This document shows positions 30,187 to 38,667 of a stretch of 64,000 nt of DNA, piece by piece. This DNA is from Sedimentisphaera salicampi (GTDB taxonomy: Bacteria > Planctomycetota > Phycisphaerae > Sedimentisphaerales > Sedimentisphaeraceae), in the NCBI RefSeq assembly GCF_002117005.1, contig NZ_CP021023.1, positions 1,116,001 through 1,180,000 on the forward strand. The letters are read 5' to 3'. The translations under genes were made by a program, and so were the position numbers. Position 1 is the stretch's first letter; each line of letters starts with the position of its first letter. The notes under the pieces are model-generated. The model made no database searches and was not told where the DNA came from. It was given only the letters and a program-made list of their open reading frames with translations.

Positions 30187-31351
30187 AAACGCAAAGATAA
30201 TGGTTGTTGACGATATGCCCAACAACCTGCGTCTTCTCGACAAGATGCTGACAGGCTCGGGGTATCATGTTTCGTGTTTCCCAAAGGGAGCTCTTGCAAT
30301 AAAATCAGCAAAGAGAAACCCTCCCGAGCTGATACTTCTCGATATAAATATGCCCGAGATGAACGGCTACGAGGTGTGCAAGAGGCTCAAGGCCGACTCA
30401 CAGCTCTCTCACATCCCGATAATATTCATAAGCGCCCTTAACAATACCGAAGATAAGATTATGGCCTTCAAATCCGGCGGGGTTGACTATATCACAAAGC
30501 CTTTCAAATTTGAAGAGGTGGAAGCGAGGATACAAACCCACCTGAAAATCGAGAGGCTCACTGAACAGCTTGAAAAACATAACGAAGATCTTGAGGCGAG
30601 ATTAGACCAGAAATCAAGGGAGCTCAAGGAAGCAAACGAAAGGCTTATGATACTCGACAAAGCCAAGTCTGATTTCCTTACGCAGATTTCCCACGAACTG
30701 AGAACCCCTCTCAACTCCATACTCGGGGTTATGAAGATGCTTATGGATAACGGCAGCGGCTCTATGTCATCTGATATTGTTGAGATGTTTGAGGGCTCCA
30801 AGGAGAAGCTGATGTCTATAATCAACGATGCAACCCTGCTGACGCAGATAAAGGTATCAGAAGATTCATTCAACAGGGAAAAAGCCGGGCTGAAGCCTAT
30901 TCTGGAAAATGCGGTTAATCTTAGCGGAATGACTGAAAAGGGGCGAACCCTTGAGTGCGGAGAAATCCCTCAGAACATTTTCATCTATGCAGACAGGACT
31001 CTGATAGACAAGGCCTTTGAATCCCTTTTCAAAACAGCCCTGATTCTATCCAGAGAGAATTCTGCTATGCACTTCAGCTGCGAAGACACTGAGCAGGGGA
31101 ATACAAAGCTTCTCTTGATGAAGCTGAACGTGAAGGGGCAGAATATACCAGAGGCAATCCTCCCAAACTTTTTCAGCGAATTCAGCCACGGCCAGACAAT
31201 AAGCAGCGAGGGTGATTTCGGGCTTGCCCCTGCCCTTACACACAGGATATTCAAAATAAATAATGCAAAGGTTGAAGCGGGAAACACACAGGACGGGGTT
31301 GAATTCATTATAACATTCAGCGAGAAATCAGTCATCAGGGAAAATGAATGA
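30173..31351 (+). CDS. Response regulator with degenerate histidine kinase module
   Basis: 392 residues. A receiver domain (about 6-122, Asp57 in LLDINMP) is followed by a coiled coil and a HisKA helix with His174 (ISHELRTPLNSILG). The following ATPase domain looks dead: the N-box NA pair reads TA (SLFKTALILS), the DxGxGIP motif reads VKGQNIP, and the G2 loop is eroded. It can probably receive phosphate or dimerise but not autophosphorylate. It overlaps the preceding hybrid kinase by 14 bp, so it is likely the partner of that kinase. Confidence 0.85.
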   Translation: MTRIENAKIMVVDDMPNNLRLLDKMLTGSGYHVSCFPKGALAIKSAKRNPPELILLDINMPEMNGYEVCKRLKADSQLSHIPIIFISALNNTEDKIMAFKSGGVDYITKPFKFEEVEARIQTHLKIERLTEQLEKHNEDLEARLDQKSRELKEANERLMILDKAKSDFLTQISHELRTPLNSILGVMKMLMDNGSGSMSSDIVEMFEGSKEKLMSIINDATLLTQIKVSEDSFNREKAGLKPILENAVNLSGMTEKGRTLECGEIPQNIFIYADRTLIDKAFESLFKTALILSRENSAMHFSCEDTEQGNTKLLLMKLNVKGQNIPEAILPNFFSEFSHGQTISSEGDFGLAPALTHRIFKINNAKVEAGNTQDGVEFIITFSEKSVIRENE

Positions 31352-32465
31352 GGAAAGAACAAGGCTTTGGCTAAAGCTCTCTAAGGCAGAAGGCGTTGGG
31401 CCTGCTGGAGTTTTAAGGCTGCTTGAAAGGTTTGATGATATCGAATCGATAGCGGGCGCGGGCAAAGAGGGCCTCAAAGCGGTTAAAGGCATTGGAGATA
31501 AAACCGCAGATTCAATGCGAAATGCCTTTGATAATCTAAGCGTTGAAGAAGAGCTGAACCTTTGCGAAAGCCGAGGGATAGGCATACTCACTTTCGATTC
31601 ACCCTGCTACCCAGAACTGCTGAAAAGCACAAGATACGCTCCGGCAGTTTTGTATTATCTCGGAGATAAAGGAAAGCTGGAAAGGCTTGAACCTTCAATA
31701 GCGGCAGTGGGCTCGAGGAGATGCAGCTTCTACGGGAGGGAGCAGGCGAGGATTTTAGCCTGCGGCCTTGGAGAGGCAGGTTTTACTGTTGTAAGCGGGA
31801 TGGCAAGGGGGATTGATTCAGAGGCGCATTACGGAGCGCTTACCGCAGGCGCTGATACAATCGCAGTTTTAGGCTGCGGGCTTATGCACATCTATCCGCC
31901 CGAAAACAAAGGCTTATTTGAGGAAATTGCAGCGAGAGGGGTTTGCCTAAGCCAGTTTCCGCCTGAAACAGAACCGCGAATGGAACATTTCGTTCCGCGG
32001 AACAAGATTATTGCAGGGCTCTCTGAGGCGGTTTTGGTAGTGGAGGCTGGGCCAAACTCGGGAGCTATAAAAACAGCAAACTTCTCAAGCGGCTTAGGCA
32101 GGCAGGTATTCGCTGTGCCGGGCAGGATAGACAGCAAGCTTAGCTTCGGCTCGCATAAGCTTATAAAAGAAGGGGCTTCGCTTTGCAGGGGGATTTCCGA
32201 TATCCTGAATGAACCGAAATCTGCTGGGCAGACCTCGGCAGAACCAGAAAAAAAGAAAGAAAAGCCGAGGTCTCTCTTCGATCAGGGCAGCAATGAGGAA
32301 GCGATAGCTTCAGCGCTCGCTGCCGGCGAGAAAAGCAGTGATGAAATAATAGAAAATACCGGCCTAAACGCAGGCGAGGTAAACTCAGTCCTTACATGGC
32401 TTCAGATGAAGGGAGCAGTTGAGAGTTTGCCCGGGAATAAATACAAGCTGGCAGGAAAAATTTAA
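31344..32465 (+). CDS. dprA: DNA processing protein DprA
   Basis: 373 residues. An N-terminal helix-hairpin-helix-like part (GPAGVLRLLERF, VKGIGDKTAD) precedes the Rossmann core with VGSRRCSFYG, VVSGMARGIDSEAH and FVPRNKIIAGLSEAVLVVEAG. A C-terminal winged helix follows (about 310-370). DprA loads RecA on incoming single-stranded DNA during natural transformation; in bacteria without obvious competence it may serve recombination. It overlaps the preceding regulator by 8 bp. Confidence 0.93.
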   Translation: MNEERTRLWLKLSKAEGVGPAGVLRLLERFDDIESIAGAGKEGLKAVKGIGDKTADSMRNAFDNLSVEEELNLCESRGIGILTFDSPCYPELLKSTRYAPAVLYYLGDKGKLERLEPSIAAVGSRRCSFYGREQARILACGLGEAGFTVVSGMARGIDSEAHYGALTAGADTIAVLGCGLMHIYPPENKGLFEEIAARGVCLSQFPPETEPRMEHFVPRNKIIAGLSEAVLVVEAGPNSGAIKTANFSSGLGRQVFAVPGRIDSKLSFGSHKLIKEGASLCRGISDILNEPKSAGQTSAEPEKKKEKPRSLFDQGSNEEAIASALAAGEKSSDEIIENTGLNAGEVNSVLTWLQMKGAVESLPGNKYKLAGKI

Positions 32466-32851
32466 AAAATTTTCTGATTTTGTTCGGTTTTTGTTTGGAA
32501 GTTAAGCGAAATCTGCTAAAATGACGATTTGAATAGCCTACTGCTGCCGGCATAATGAGCCGTCAGAGTTAAGTTACGGAAGACTTAATTGGAGGCATGG
32601 AAAAATGAAAAGAAAACGCAAAAGCCCTTTATGCAGTTTCGGGCCGGGGGGTGAGTATAAAACGGAATACTCCCCAGACCGCTACGATTCGGGAGTTGAA
32701 CAGAGCTCGGCTTTGAAGGTTCTGTTCGAGAGTTTTTCGTGTGCTCTTGCCGAAAAACTGATATGGACTCTTAACACCAGCCCGCATACAGCAGAACTGC
32801 ACAATTACTCAAGCCCATTTGAAATGGACTGCAATTATGGGGAGAACAGTA
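32466..32851 (+). promoter_or_regulatory. lexA promoter and long structured leader
   Basis: A promoter candidate lies at 32494-32522 (TTTGGA, 17 bp, TAAAAT with an upstream TG). It overlaps or adjoins GTTC-N7-GTTT (32482-32496), which resembles the direct-repeat LexA box of some phyla. The 330-base leader contains two hairpins: GGGGTGAGTAT / ATACTCCCC (about 32649-32675) and GAACAGA / TCTGTTC (32698-32727). A ribosome-binding site with ATG at 32605 opens a frame that is listed separately. Confidence 0.4.
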
Positions 32852-33057
32852 ATGCAGCTTACTCCAGTGAAAATGAATATTCTCGAAATATTCGCAAATT
32901 TCCAGCGGGAAAAACATTATTCCCCGACGATGAAGGAACTCGCCGAACTTCTGGGAAAAAGCAGAACCACGGTGTTCGAACACTGCACCGCCCTTCGAAA
33001 AAAGGGGTATCTCTCGGCATCCCAGGGCAAGGTACGCTCTTTGAGACTCACGGCTAA
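32605..33057 (+). CDS. Doubtful 150-residue frame overlapping lexA
   Basis: The ATG has a good ribosome-binding site (GGAGGCATGGAAAA). The first 80 codons lie in the lexA leader, but the last 70 run through lexA in another frame. The product starts MKRKRKSPLCSFGPGG and matches no family I know. It could be a leader peptide that adjusts lexA expression, or the start of a gene truncated by deletion. Treat it as a candidate only. Confidence 0.25.
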   Translation: MKRKRKSPLCSFGPGGEYKTEYSPDRYDSGVEQSSALKVLFESFSCALAEKLIWTLNTSPHTAELHNYSSPFEMDCNYGENSNAAYSSENEYSRNIRKFPAGKTLFPDDEGTRRTSGKKQNHGVRTLHRPSKKGVSLGIPGQGTLFETHG

Positions 33058-33481
33058 GGCCGAAAAGCTCATTGGTGAAGACTGCTCAGAGAACGAACTT
33101 GATGATAGTAACGGCATCCCGATGCTGGGCAGTGTGGCAGCGGGTTTTCCCGTTGAGCCGCTGGAGGTTGGCGAGAAACTCTCGATCTCGGCGCAGTTTA
33201 ACACTAAAGGCACGCTCTTTGCCCTGAAAGTTTCGGGGGAGAGTATGATTGGAGATAATATCTTCCCGGGGGATTATGTTATCTGCCGTCATACCAGCGA
33301 AGCGAAAAACGGGGATATTGTGGTTGCGTTAGTTGATGAAAACGAGGCAACTCTTAAAAGATTCTATAAAGACAAGAACTGCATCCGCCTTGAGCCTTCT
33401 AATGATGAATATGAAACGCTTCGGGTAACCAACTGCGCCGTAAAAGGCGTTGTTACCGGGCTTTTGAGGAATATACACTAA
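32852..33481 (+). CDS. lexA: LexA repressor
   Basis: 209 residues from the ATG at 32852, chosen because GGGGAG stands seven bases upstream; an earlier in-frame ATG at 32819 has none. The N-terminal winged helix (KELAELLGKSRTTVFEHCTALRKKG is its core, about residues 27-52) binds operators. The Ala-Gly cleavage site lies in GSVAAGFP, and the catalytic dyad is Ser131 (GESM) and Lys169 (ATLKRF). RecA filaments trigger self-cleavage and derepress DNA repair genes. It follows dprA on the same strand. Confidence 0.93.
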   Translation: MQLTPVKMNILEIFANFQREKHYSPTMKELAELLGKSRTTVFEHCTALRKKGYLSASQGKVRSLRLTAKAEKLIGEDCSENELDDSNGIPMLGSVAAGFPVEPLEVGEKLSISAQFNTKGTLFALKVSGESMIGDNIFPGDYVICRHTSEAKNGDIVVALVDENEATLKRFYKDKNCIRLEPSNDEYETLRVTNCAVKGVVTGLLRNIH

Positions 33482-33490
33482 GACAGCTAA

Positions 33491-34567
33491 ATGAATAACG
33501 GCATACCCGAAAGACGCAAAACAAGAGAGGTTAGAATCGGCTCAGCTGCAATCGGCGCGGGGAATCCTGTGGCCGTGCAGTCTATGGCGAAAACTCTCAC
33601 AACAGACATAGAGGCAACCTCTGAACAAATCCGCCGGCTGGAAAAATGCGGCTGCGATATAGTGCGCGTGGCTGCGGCTTCAAAGAAAGATACCGAGGCC
33701 TTCGCTAAGATTGCAGCGCAGGCGAATCTCCCTCTGGTTGCTGATATACACTTCTCCGCTCAAAGGGCAATTGAGGCAATTGATGCCGGAGCAGCGAAAA
33801 TCCGAATCAATCCGGGGAATATGCGGTCTTGGAAAGAACTTGATGATGTTATCGCCTGCGCTAAGGCGAACTCCATTTCAATCCGAATCGGCATAAACGA
33901 AGCAAGCATAAGAAACCTCAAAGAAGACACCCCTTCACGGGATAGAGTGAGCCTTATGTTTGACGAGATGAGCGAATACGTGCGTGAATTTGAGAAACGG
34001 GGGTTTGAAGAGCTCGTTTTGAGCGCAAAGAGCGTAAACGTAAACAGGACAATAGCAATAAACCGCAGGTTCTCAGAGAGCTTTGAATACCCGATACACA
34101 TAGGCCTCACGCATTCCGGCCTCCCCGAAGACGGTCTCGTTCCCTCGGCAGCAGCGATGGGCAGTCTTCTGAGCGAAGGAATTGGGGACACAATTCGAAT
34201 CAGTCTTGCAGGCGAGCCGGAAAACGAAGTAACCGCAGCGCAGGATATTCTCGCCTCTTTTGGGCTTTACGAAAAGAACTCACCTAAGATTGTTGTATGC
34301 CCCACATGCGGGAGATGTATGATAGACGTCCTTTCGCTTGCGAGGAAAATCAAGCAGGCGGCGCAGGGGATTGAAAAGCCGCTGAATATCGCGGTGATGG
34401 GCTGCATTGTAAACGGCCCGGGCGAGGCGGCGGATGCCGACCTTGCAGTATGTGCGGGCAGCGGTAAGGGATATATCTACCGCGGCGGCAGGAAACTGGC
34501 AGTCGTGCAGGAAGAAAACCTGCTCGAGGAATTCTCAAAGCAGATTAAACTGCTGGCTGCCGAATAA
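33491..34567 (+). CDS. ispG: 4-hydroxy-3-methylbut-2-enyl-diphosphate synthase IspG
   Basis: 358 residues. The N-terminal TIM barrel begins RRKTREVRIG with VQSMAKTLTTD. The C-terminal [4Fe-4S] domain has CPTCGRC and the conserved VMGCIVNGPGEA. The enzyme reduces methylerythritol cyclodiphosphate in the MEP pathway of isoprenoid synthesis. It starts ten bases after the lexA stop. Its stop lies two bases from the stop of the convergent LptC-like gene, so there is no room for a conventional terminator between them. Confidence 0.96.
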   Translation: MNNGIPERRKTREVRIGSAAIGAGNPVAVQSMAKTLTTDIEATSEQIRRLEKCGCDIVRVAAASKKDTEAFAKIAAQANLPLVADIHFSAQRAIEAIDAGAAKIRINPGNMRSWKELDDVIACAKANSISIRIGINEASIRNLKEDTPSRDRVSLMFDEMSEYVREFEKRGFEELVLSAKSVNVNRTIAINRRFSESFEYPIHIGLTHSGLPEDGLVPSAAAMGSLLSEGIGDTIRISLAGEPENEVTAAQDILASFGLYEKNSPKIVVCPTCGRCMIDVLSLARKIKQAAQGIEKPLNIAVMGCIVNGPGEAADADLAVCAGSGKGYIYRGGRKLAVVQEENLLEEFSKQIKLLAAE

Positions 34568-34569
34568 TA

Positions 34570-37146
34570 CTACCACGTACGTGATATACCCTCCAGCGAG
34601 GTTTTGAAATCTCCCGTTTCCACGTTGTATATAATTTCTTCAACCACATTATTGTTCAGTACGCACGGGTTCTCTTCTGTGCCGGTGATTTCAAGCTGCC
34701 CAGTTTCGGAACTGAAAGAAAGCTCTTCGCCTATAAGCGTGAATCTGTCCGGTTCGAAATAGCTCACCCCGCCTGAAGCTGAAACCTTTGATATGCTGAG
34801 CTCGCCCTCTTCGGGCTTCTGAGCGTACTCAAGCCTCAGGCTCCCTGCATCGAGGAGTTTTTCCCTGCCGGCCTGACCTTCCGCATCAACTGGAATATAA
34901 CCTATTCGCAGCGGCTTATCGGCTTTTCGGGCGGTTATAAGCTGGCGGCTTCGGTTAATGGTGAGCATACTGAAATTGTCCACAAGAGCAAAACAGCGAG
35001 ATGTGAGATCAAAGGCAGCTTTATCCTCATCTGTTTTTTCCGGCTGGACATTTTTATTGTTCACTTCGATCTTGCCCGGCCCGGTTATCTCAATCTGCTC
35101 ATTCCGGGCAGTATAGTTAATCTCTTTTCCGGTGAGTTTCATTGCACTGATAAGCCTGTCGTCTGTAAACCTGCGGTTTGAAGCGTTCACCTCTCCTCCG
35201 GCAAGCAGAATAGACTCAACAGAATTTGGCGAAAGCCCCCCGCCGGCCTGCTCGCCTTTGCGGGATACATTCACAACCATTTCATCGCAGGAAAATTCTG
35301 TTACCTCATTTATTGAATTGTTTTCTGCGGTGCTTTTGCCTGTAACATCGCCGGAGAAGGTAATCTTGTCGGATGCAGGGCTGTAAAGCACATCATCTTT
35401 GCATTCTATATCAAGCGGGAGAACTTTCCCTTGAGCAGGGAGATTCAATCTGAGATTTATATCGCCGCTTGCTCTTGCGGTTTGAGAGGTAAAATCGTAA
35501 TCCATCTTCTCAGATCTGAACACCGCTGCATCTGCCTGCCCATCGGCCTTTGAAGCAGAAAGGCTTGGATTCTCCCAAGCCGAGGCAGAAGCGGGAACCA
35601 TCTTGCCGTCTTTCCGAGCAAAGCTTACATCAACGCTTCCGGCTTTTAAAGTGCCTGTATTATTAACCAGAGTTACATTCTCACGAAGCTTCAATTCGCT
35701 AATACCCTGCCCTTCAGGCGAGGCTTCCAGAAAAGCGCTTCCCGCCGAAAGGTTTTGGGGCGAATCGGAAATCAGGCGGGCATTGAGGCCGCCTTCTATC
35801 TGAGCGGAGCTGAGCTGGAAATTTTCAGTGAGAGCAATGTCAAGGCTGCCCTTAAAATTGAGTACAGACTCGCTTCCCTCCCTGCCTGATACGAGCCTTC
35901 CAGGGCCTTCTACAAAAGCGGTGAATTCCTTGCGGTTAAGCCTTATACTCTGGGAAGAGTACATTGCATAGCCTCCTGCCTTCGAGTACAGCTCTATCTC
36001 GCCCTGCCCTGAACCTGATTTGAGCTCAGCAATTTGACGGGAGGTATCGTAAAAAATGAGCGGAGAATTCACAGCCGCCTCCTGCGAGCTGAGCCTTGCA
36101 GGCGAACCTGCTATTTCCACGCTTATACTGCCAAGCGGATTAGTTTTATCGGACGGGGCAAATTCAAGCCCGCGTTTGCAGGAAGCTGTGAGCGAGGGCT
36201 CACCCTTCGGGGCAGAGGAATTTCCCTGCTGCTCAGCGGCGGGAGCCGTTTGCTCCTGTTCGCCCTTTTCGGCCGCTGATTCCCATAGTATGTTGTTTAT
36301 AACAAGCTCATCGCAGCTAACGTTTTGCTTTTGGTATTCTAAATTAACATCACCGTTTAAGCTGAGCTTGTAATATTTTCCTGTATCGTCTGAGGCATCG
36401 CCTTCATCCAAGCCGCTTTTGGAGGATGCAATTCCTTCCTCTCCTGCACTGATATCCTCGAACACCTTTATACTGCTTACATAATCAATTTTCAAATAAT
36501 TAACTATATTCTCTTTCGAATCGTATCTGAGATTAAGCCCTTTGCCCTTGAGCTCGAGGAAATCACTTACAATTTCAAGCGTGCCTTTGCTTGTAAGCTC
36601 ATTCCTTTCGATATGACAGGAAAGGCTGGAGAGGTCTATATCCACATCACTGCGGCCGTCTATGATAAATTTAACATGCACATCCTCTTCGAGCTCTGCA
36701 ATCACCGGCTTTGGCTTGCCTGTCTGCAATTCTACGGTTATAGTGCCTGAGGCAGAATTGAGTTTGCATATGTAGCCCTCCCCATAGATTGTGAGGCGGG
36801 GTTCACGGATTGTCCACCGCATTCCGTCTTTGTGCAGGAGCTTTTCGAAGCCGAATCTGCTGGCAACGTTTCCATCTTTATCAAGAAGCTTGAATTCGGA
36901 TTGTTCGGTCTGACCGATCTCAGTATCACCGATACTGCCTGCCTTTTTATCATCCGCAGGCTTTTCTTCTTCCAAACCGCTTTCGCTTGGCTTGTCCTGC
37001 TTATCCTGCTCCACCTCGACAATAGTATAATCATCATCCACCTCTATCACCACAGGTTCTTTGTAGAACCGTACGGCATAATATATGCCTGCACATATGA
37101 TGAGGGTGAAGGCGAATAATAAAAACTTCTTGAAAAATTCCATCAT
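34570..37146 (-). CDS. Giant LptC/LptA-like lipopolysaccharide export protein
   Basis: 858 residues, against about 190 for LptC and 185 for LptA. A single N-terminal membrane segment (about 7-27) is followed by an acidic linker and then long beta-rich repeats of OstA/LptA type, with many short strands such as ITGPGKIEVNNKNVQPE and ISGDINLRL-like stretches. Gene order kdsD-kdsC-this gene copies the kdsD-kdsC-lptC-lptA order of E. coli. I infer an LptC-like anchor fused to a long periplasmic bridge for LPS transport. No lptB or lptA follows. The precise family call needs a profile search. Confidence 0.7.
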   Translation of the reverse strand: MMEFFKKFLLFAFTLIICAGIYYAVRFYKEPVVIEVDDDYTIVEVEQDKQDKPSESGLEEEKPADDKKAGSIGDTEIGQTEQSEFKLLDKDGNVASRFGFEKLLHKDGMRWTIREPRLTIYGEGYICKLNSASGTITVELQTGKPKPVIAELEEDVHVKFIIDGRSDVDIDLSSLSCHIERNELTSKGTLEIVSDFLELKGKGLNLRYDSKENIVNYLKIDYVSSIKVFEDISAGEEGIASSKSGLDEGDASDDTGKYYKLSLNGDVNLEYQKQNVSCDELVINNILWESAAEKGEQEQTAPAAEQQGNSSAPKGEPSLTASCKRGLEFAPSDKTNPLGSISVEIAGSPARLSSQEAAVNSPLIFYDTSRQIAELKSGSGQGEIELYSKAGGYAMYSSQSIRLNRKEFTAFVEGPGRLVSGREGSESVLNFKGSLDIALTENFQLSSAQIEGGLNARLISDSPQNLSAGSAFLEASPEGQGISELKLRENVTLVNNTGTLKAGSVDVSFARKDGKMVPASASAWENPSLSASKADGQADAAVFRSEKMDYDFTSQTARASGDINLRLNLPAQGKVLPLDIECKDDVLYSPASDKITFSGDVTGKSTAENNSINEVTEFSCDEMVVNVSRKGEQAGGGLSPNSVESILLAGGEVNASNRRFTDDRLISAMKLTGKEINYTARNEQIEITGPGKIEVNNKNVQPEKTDEDKAAFDLTSRCFALVDNFSMLTINRSRQLITARKADKPLRIGYIPVDAEGQAGREKLLDAGSLRLEYAQKPEEGELSISKVSASGGVSYFEPDRFTLIGEELSFSSETGQLEITGTEENPCVLNNNVVEEIIYNVETGDFKTSLEGISRTW

Positions 37147-37150
37147 CTGT

Positions 37151-37684
37151 TCAGCCCAAATATCTATCCATCAGTTTTTGCCACTTGTCCTGATGCTCAA
37201 GGATAAGCTTCACTATCTCCCTAACAGCTCCGCCGCCTCCCTGACGTTTGGATACGTAATCGGCGCATAATTTCAGCTCGTCAACTGCATTATCCACAGC
37301 CGCGCTGAAACCTGCCTGCCTTGCCACGGGGATATCAACCACATCATCGCCAACCCACGCCACTTGCTCCGGCGAGATATGAAGGGTTTCGAGCATCTCC
37401 TTAAAAGCAGGGAGTTTCTCCTTGCAGCCCTGATAAACGTGCTGGATATCGAGCTGTGCTGCCCTGAGGTTTGTAACATTAACCGCTCTGCCGCTCAAGA
37501 TTGCAGACTGATGCCCTGCTCTGTGCCAGAGCTTTATCCCGTGCCCGTCGTGGACATTGAAAGCCTTTGATTCCACGCCGTAGTCGTTAAGGATGATGCT
37601 GCCGTCTGTGAGTACGCCGTCAACATCAAGAACGAGAAGGCGGATATTTTTGAGTTTTTCCTTATCGTATTCCTGCTTGAACAT
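37151..37684 (-). CDS. kdsC: 3-deoxy-D-manno-octulosonate 8-phosphate phosphatase KdsC
   Basis: 177 residues from the ATG at 37684, which has GAGG five bases upstream; a GTG two codons earlier overlaps that site. HAD motifs: DVDGVLTDG near the start, ILSGR in the middle and VGDDVVDIPV near 115. C-terminal KRQGGGGAVRE is typical of KdsC, which removes phosphate from Kdo-8-phosphate for the LPS core. It is coupled to kdsD upstream and followed after a few bases by the LptC-like gene. Confidence 0.93.
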   Translation of the reverse strand: MFKQEYDKEKLKNIRLLVLDVDGVLTDGSIILNDYGVESKAFNVHDGHGIKLWHRAGHQSAILSGRAVNVTNLRAAQLDIQHVYQGCKEKLPAFKEMLETLHISPEQVAWVGDDVVDIPVARQAGFSAAVDNAVDELKLCADYVSKRQGGGGAVREIVKLILEHQDKWQKLMDRYLG

Positions 37685-37686
37685 TT

Positions 37687-38667
37687 TCACCTCGAAAGCT
37701 TGATCGAAACAATATCCTGCACGTCAATCATACCTACAGGCTTTAAGTCTTCATCGACAACGGGCAGTTCATCAATTCTGTATTTATGGAAAATGGCCAT
37801 CGCTTCAGATGCAAGGGTGCTGGTTTGAACATACTTACAGTTTGCAGTCATCACCGACTCCACTGTCCGGCTGAATCCCTCGGATTTGGTATCCATAAAG
37901 AGCCTTCGAAGGTCTGCGTCTGTTATTATCCCTTCGAGCCTGCCCGACTTGCCCGCTACCATTACCGCGCCTCTTCGTTTTGTGGAGCTGGTTTTATCGA
38001 GCATATCAGCGATAGTAAGCTCCTTTTCTACAATCGGAAGCTTATCAGTCTTAGTAAAATCCATAGACTGCTCCACAGTAATAAGCTGCGCCCCCAGCGA
38101 ACCACCCGGGTGATACTTGGCAAAATCCTCCTTCGTGAATTTTTTTGCCTTCATCACAGTAAGGGCAAGTGCATCGCCAACAGCAAGCATACAGGTTGTG
38201 GAAACAGTGGGGGCAAGCCCCAGCGGGCACGCCTCTTCAAATGACCCGAAAGCAAGAGACACATCGCAGTTTGCAGCAAGACTGCTGTCCGGCTTGCCGG
38301 TTAGAGCGATTGTCTGAACACTCATCTGCTTGAGCACCTGCATAAGCCGGAGCATCTCTGCTGTTTTCCCGCCGTAGCTTATCAGCACAGCGAGGTCTTT
38401 CTCGCACACCCTTCCGAGGTCTCCATGCACGGCTTCGCTCGGGTGAAGAAAGATGCTCGGTATCCCGACAGAGGCCATTGTAGCTGAGATCTTTCTGCCG
38501 ATAAGGCCGGCCTTGCCTATCCCGCTTACAACCACGTTAGATTTGCAATTATAAATCTTTTCGCAGGCCAGAGCGAAACTTCCGCCTGAAACCAGCTCTG
38601 AGAGAGAATCAACGGCCTGGGCCTCCTTTTTTATTACCTGCTGAGCGTATTGGACATCAAACTTCAT
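37687..38667 (-). CDS. kdsD: Arabinose-5-phosphate isomerase KdsD (KpsF/GutQ family)
   Basis: 326 residues from the ATG at 38667, whose first bases overlap the previous stop (TGATG). The SIS domain has VVSGIGKAGLIGRKISATMASVG (core GIGKAGLIGRKIS) and SYGGKTAEMLRLM. Two CBS domains follow (about 205-325). It converts ribulose-5-phosphate to arabinose-5-phosphate, the first step toward Kdo. It sits with kdsC and an LptC-like gene in an LPS gene block. Confidence 0.94.
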   Translation of the reverse strand: MKFDVQYAQQVIKKEAQAVDSLSELVSGGSFALACEKIYNCKSNVVVSGIGKAGLIGRKISATMASVGIPSIFLHPSEAVHGDLGRVCEKDLAVLISYGGKTAEMLRLMQVLKQMSVQTIALTGKPDSSLAANCDVSLAFGSFEEACPLGLAPTVSTTCMLAVGDALALTVMKAKKFTKEDFAKYHPGGSLGAQLITVEQSMDFTKTDKLPIVEKELTIADMLDKTSSTKRRGAVMVAGKSGRLEGIITDADLRRLFMDTKSEGFSRTVESVMTANCKYVQTSTLASEAMAIFHKYRIDELPVVDEDLKPVGMIDVQDIVSIKLSR

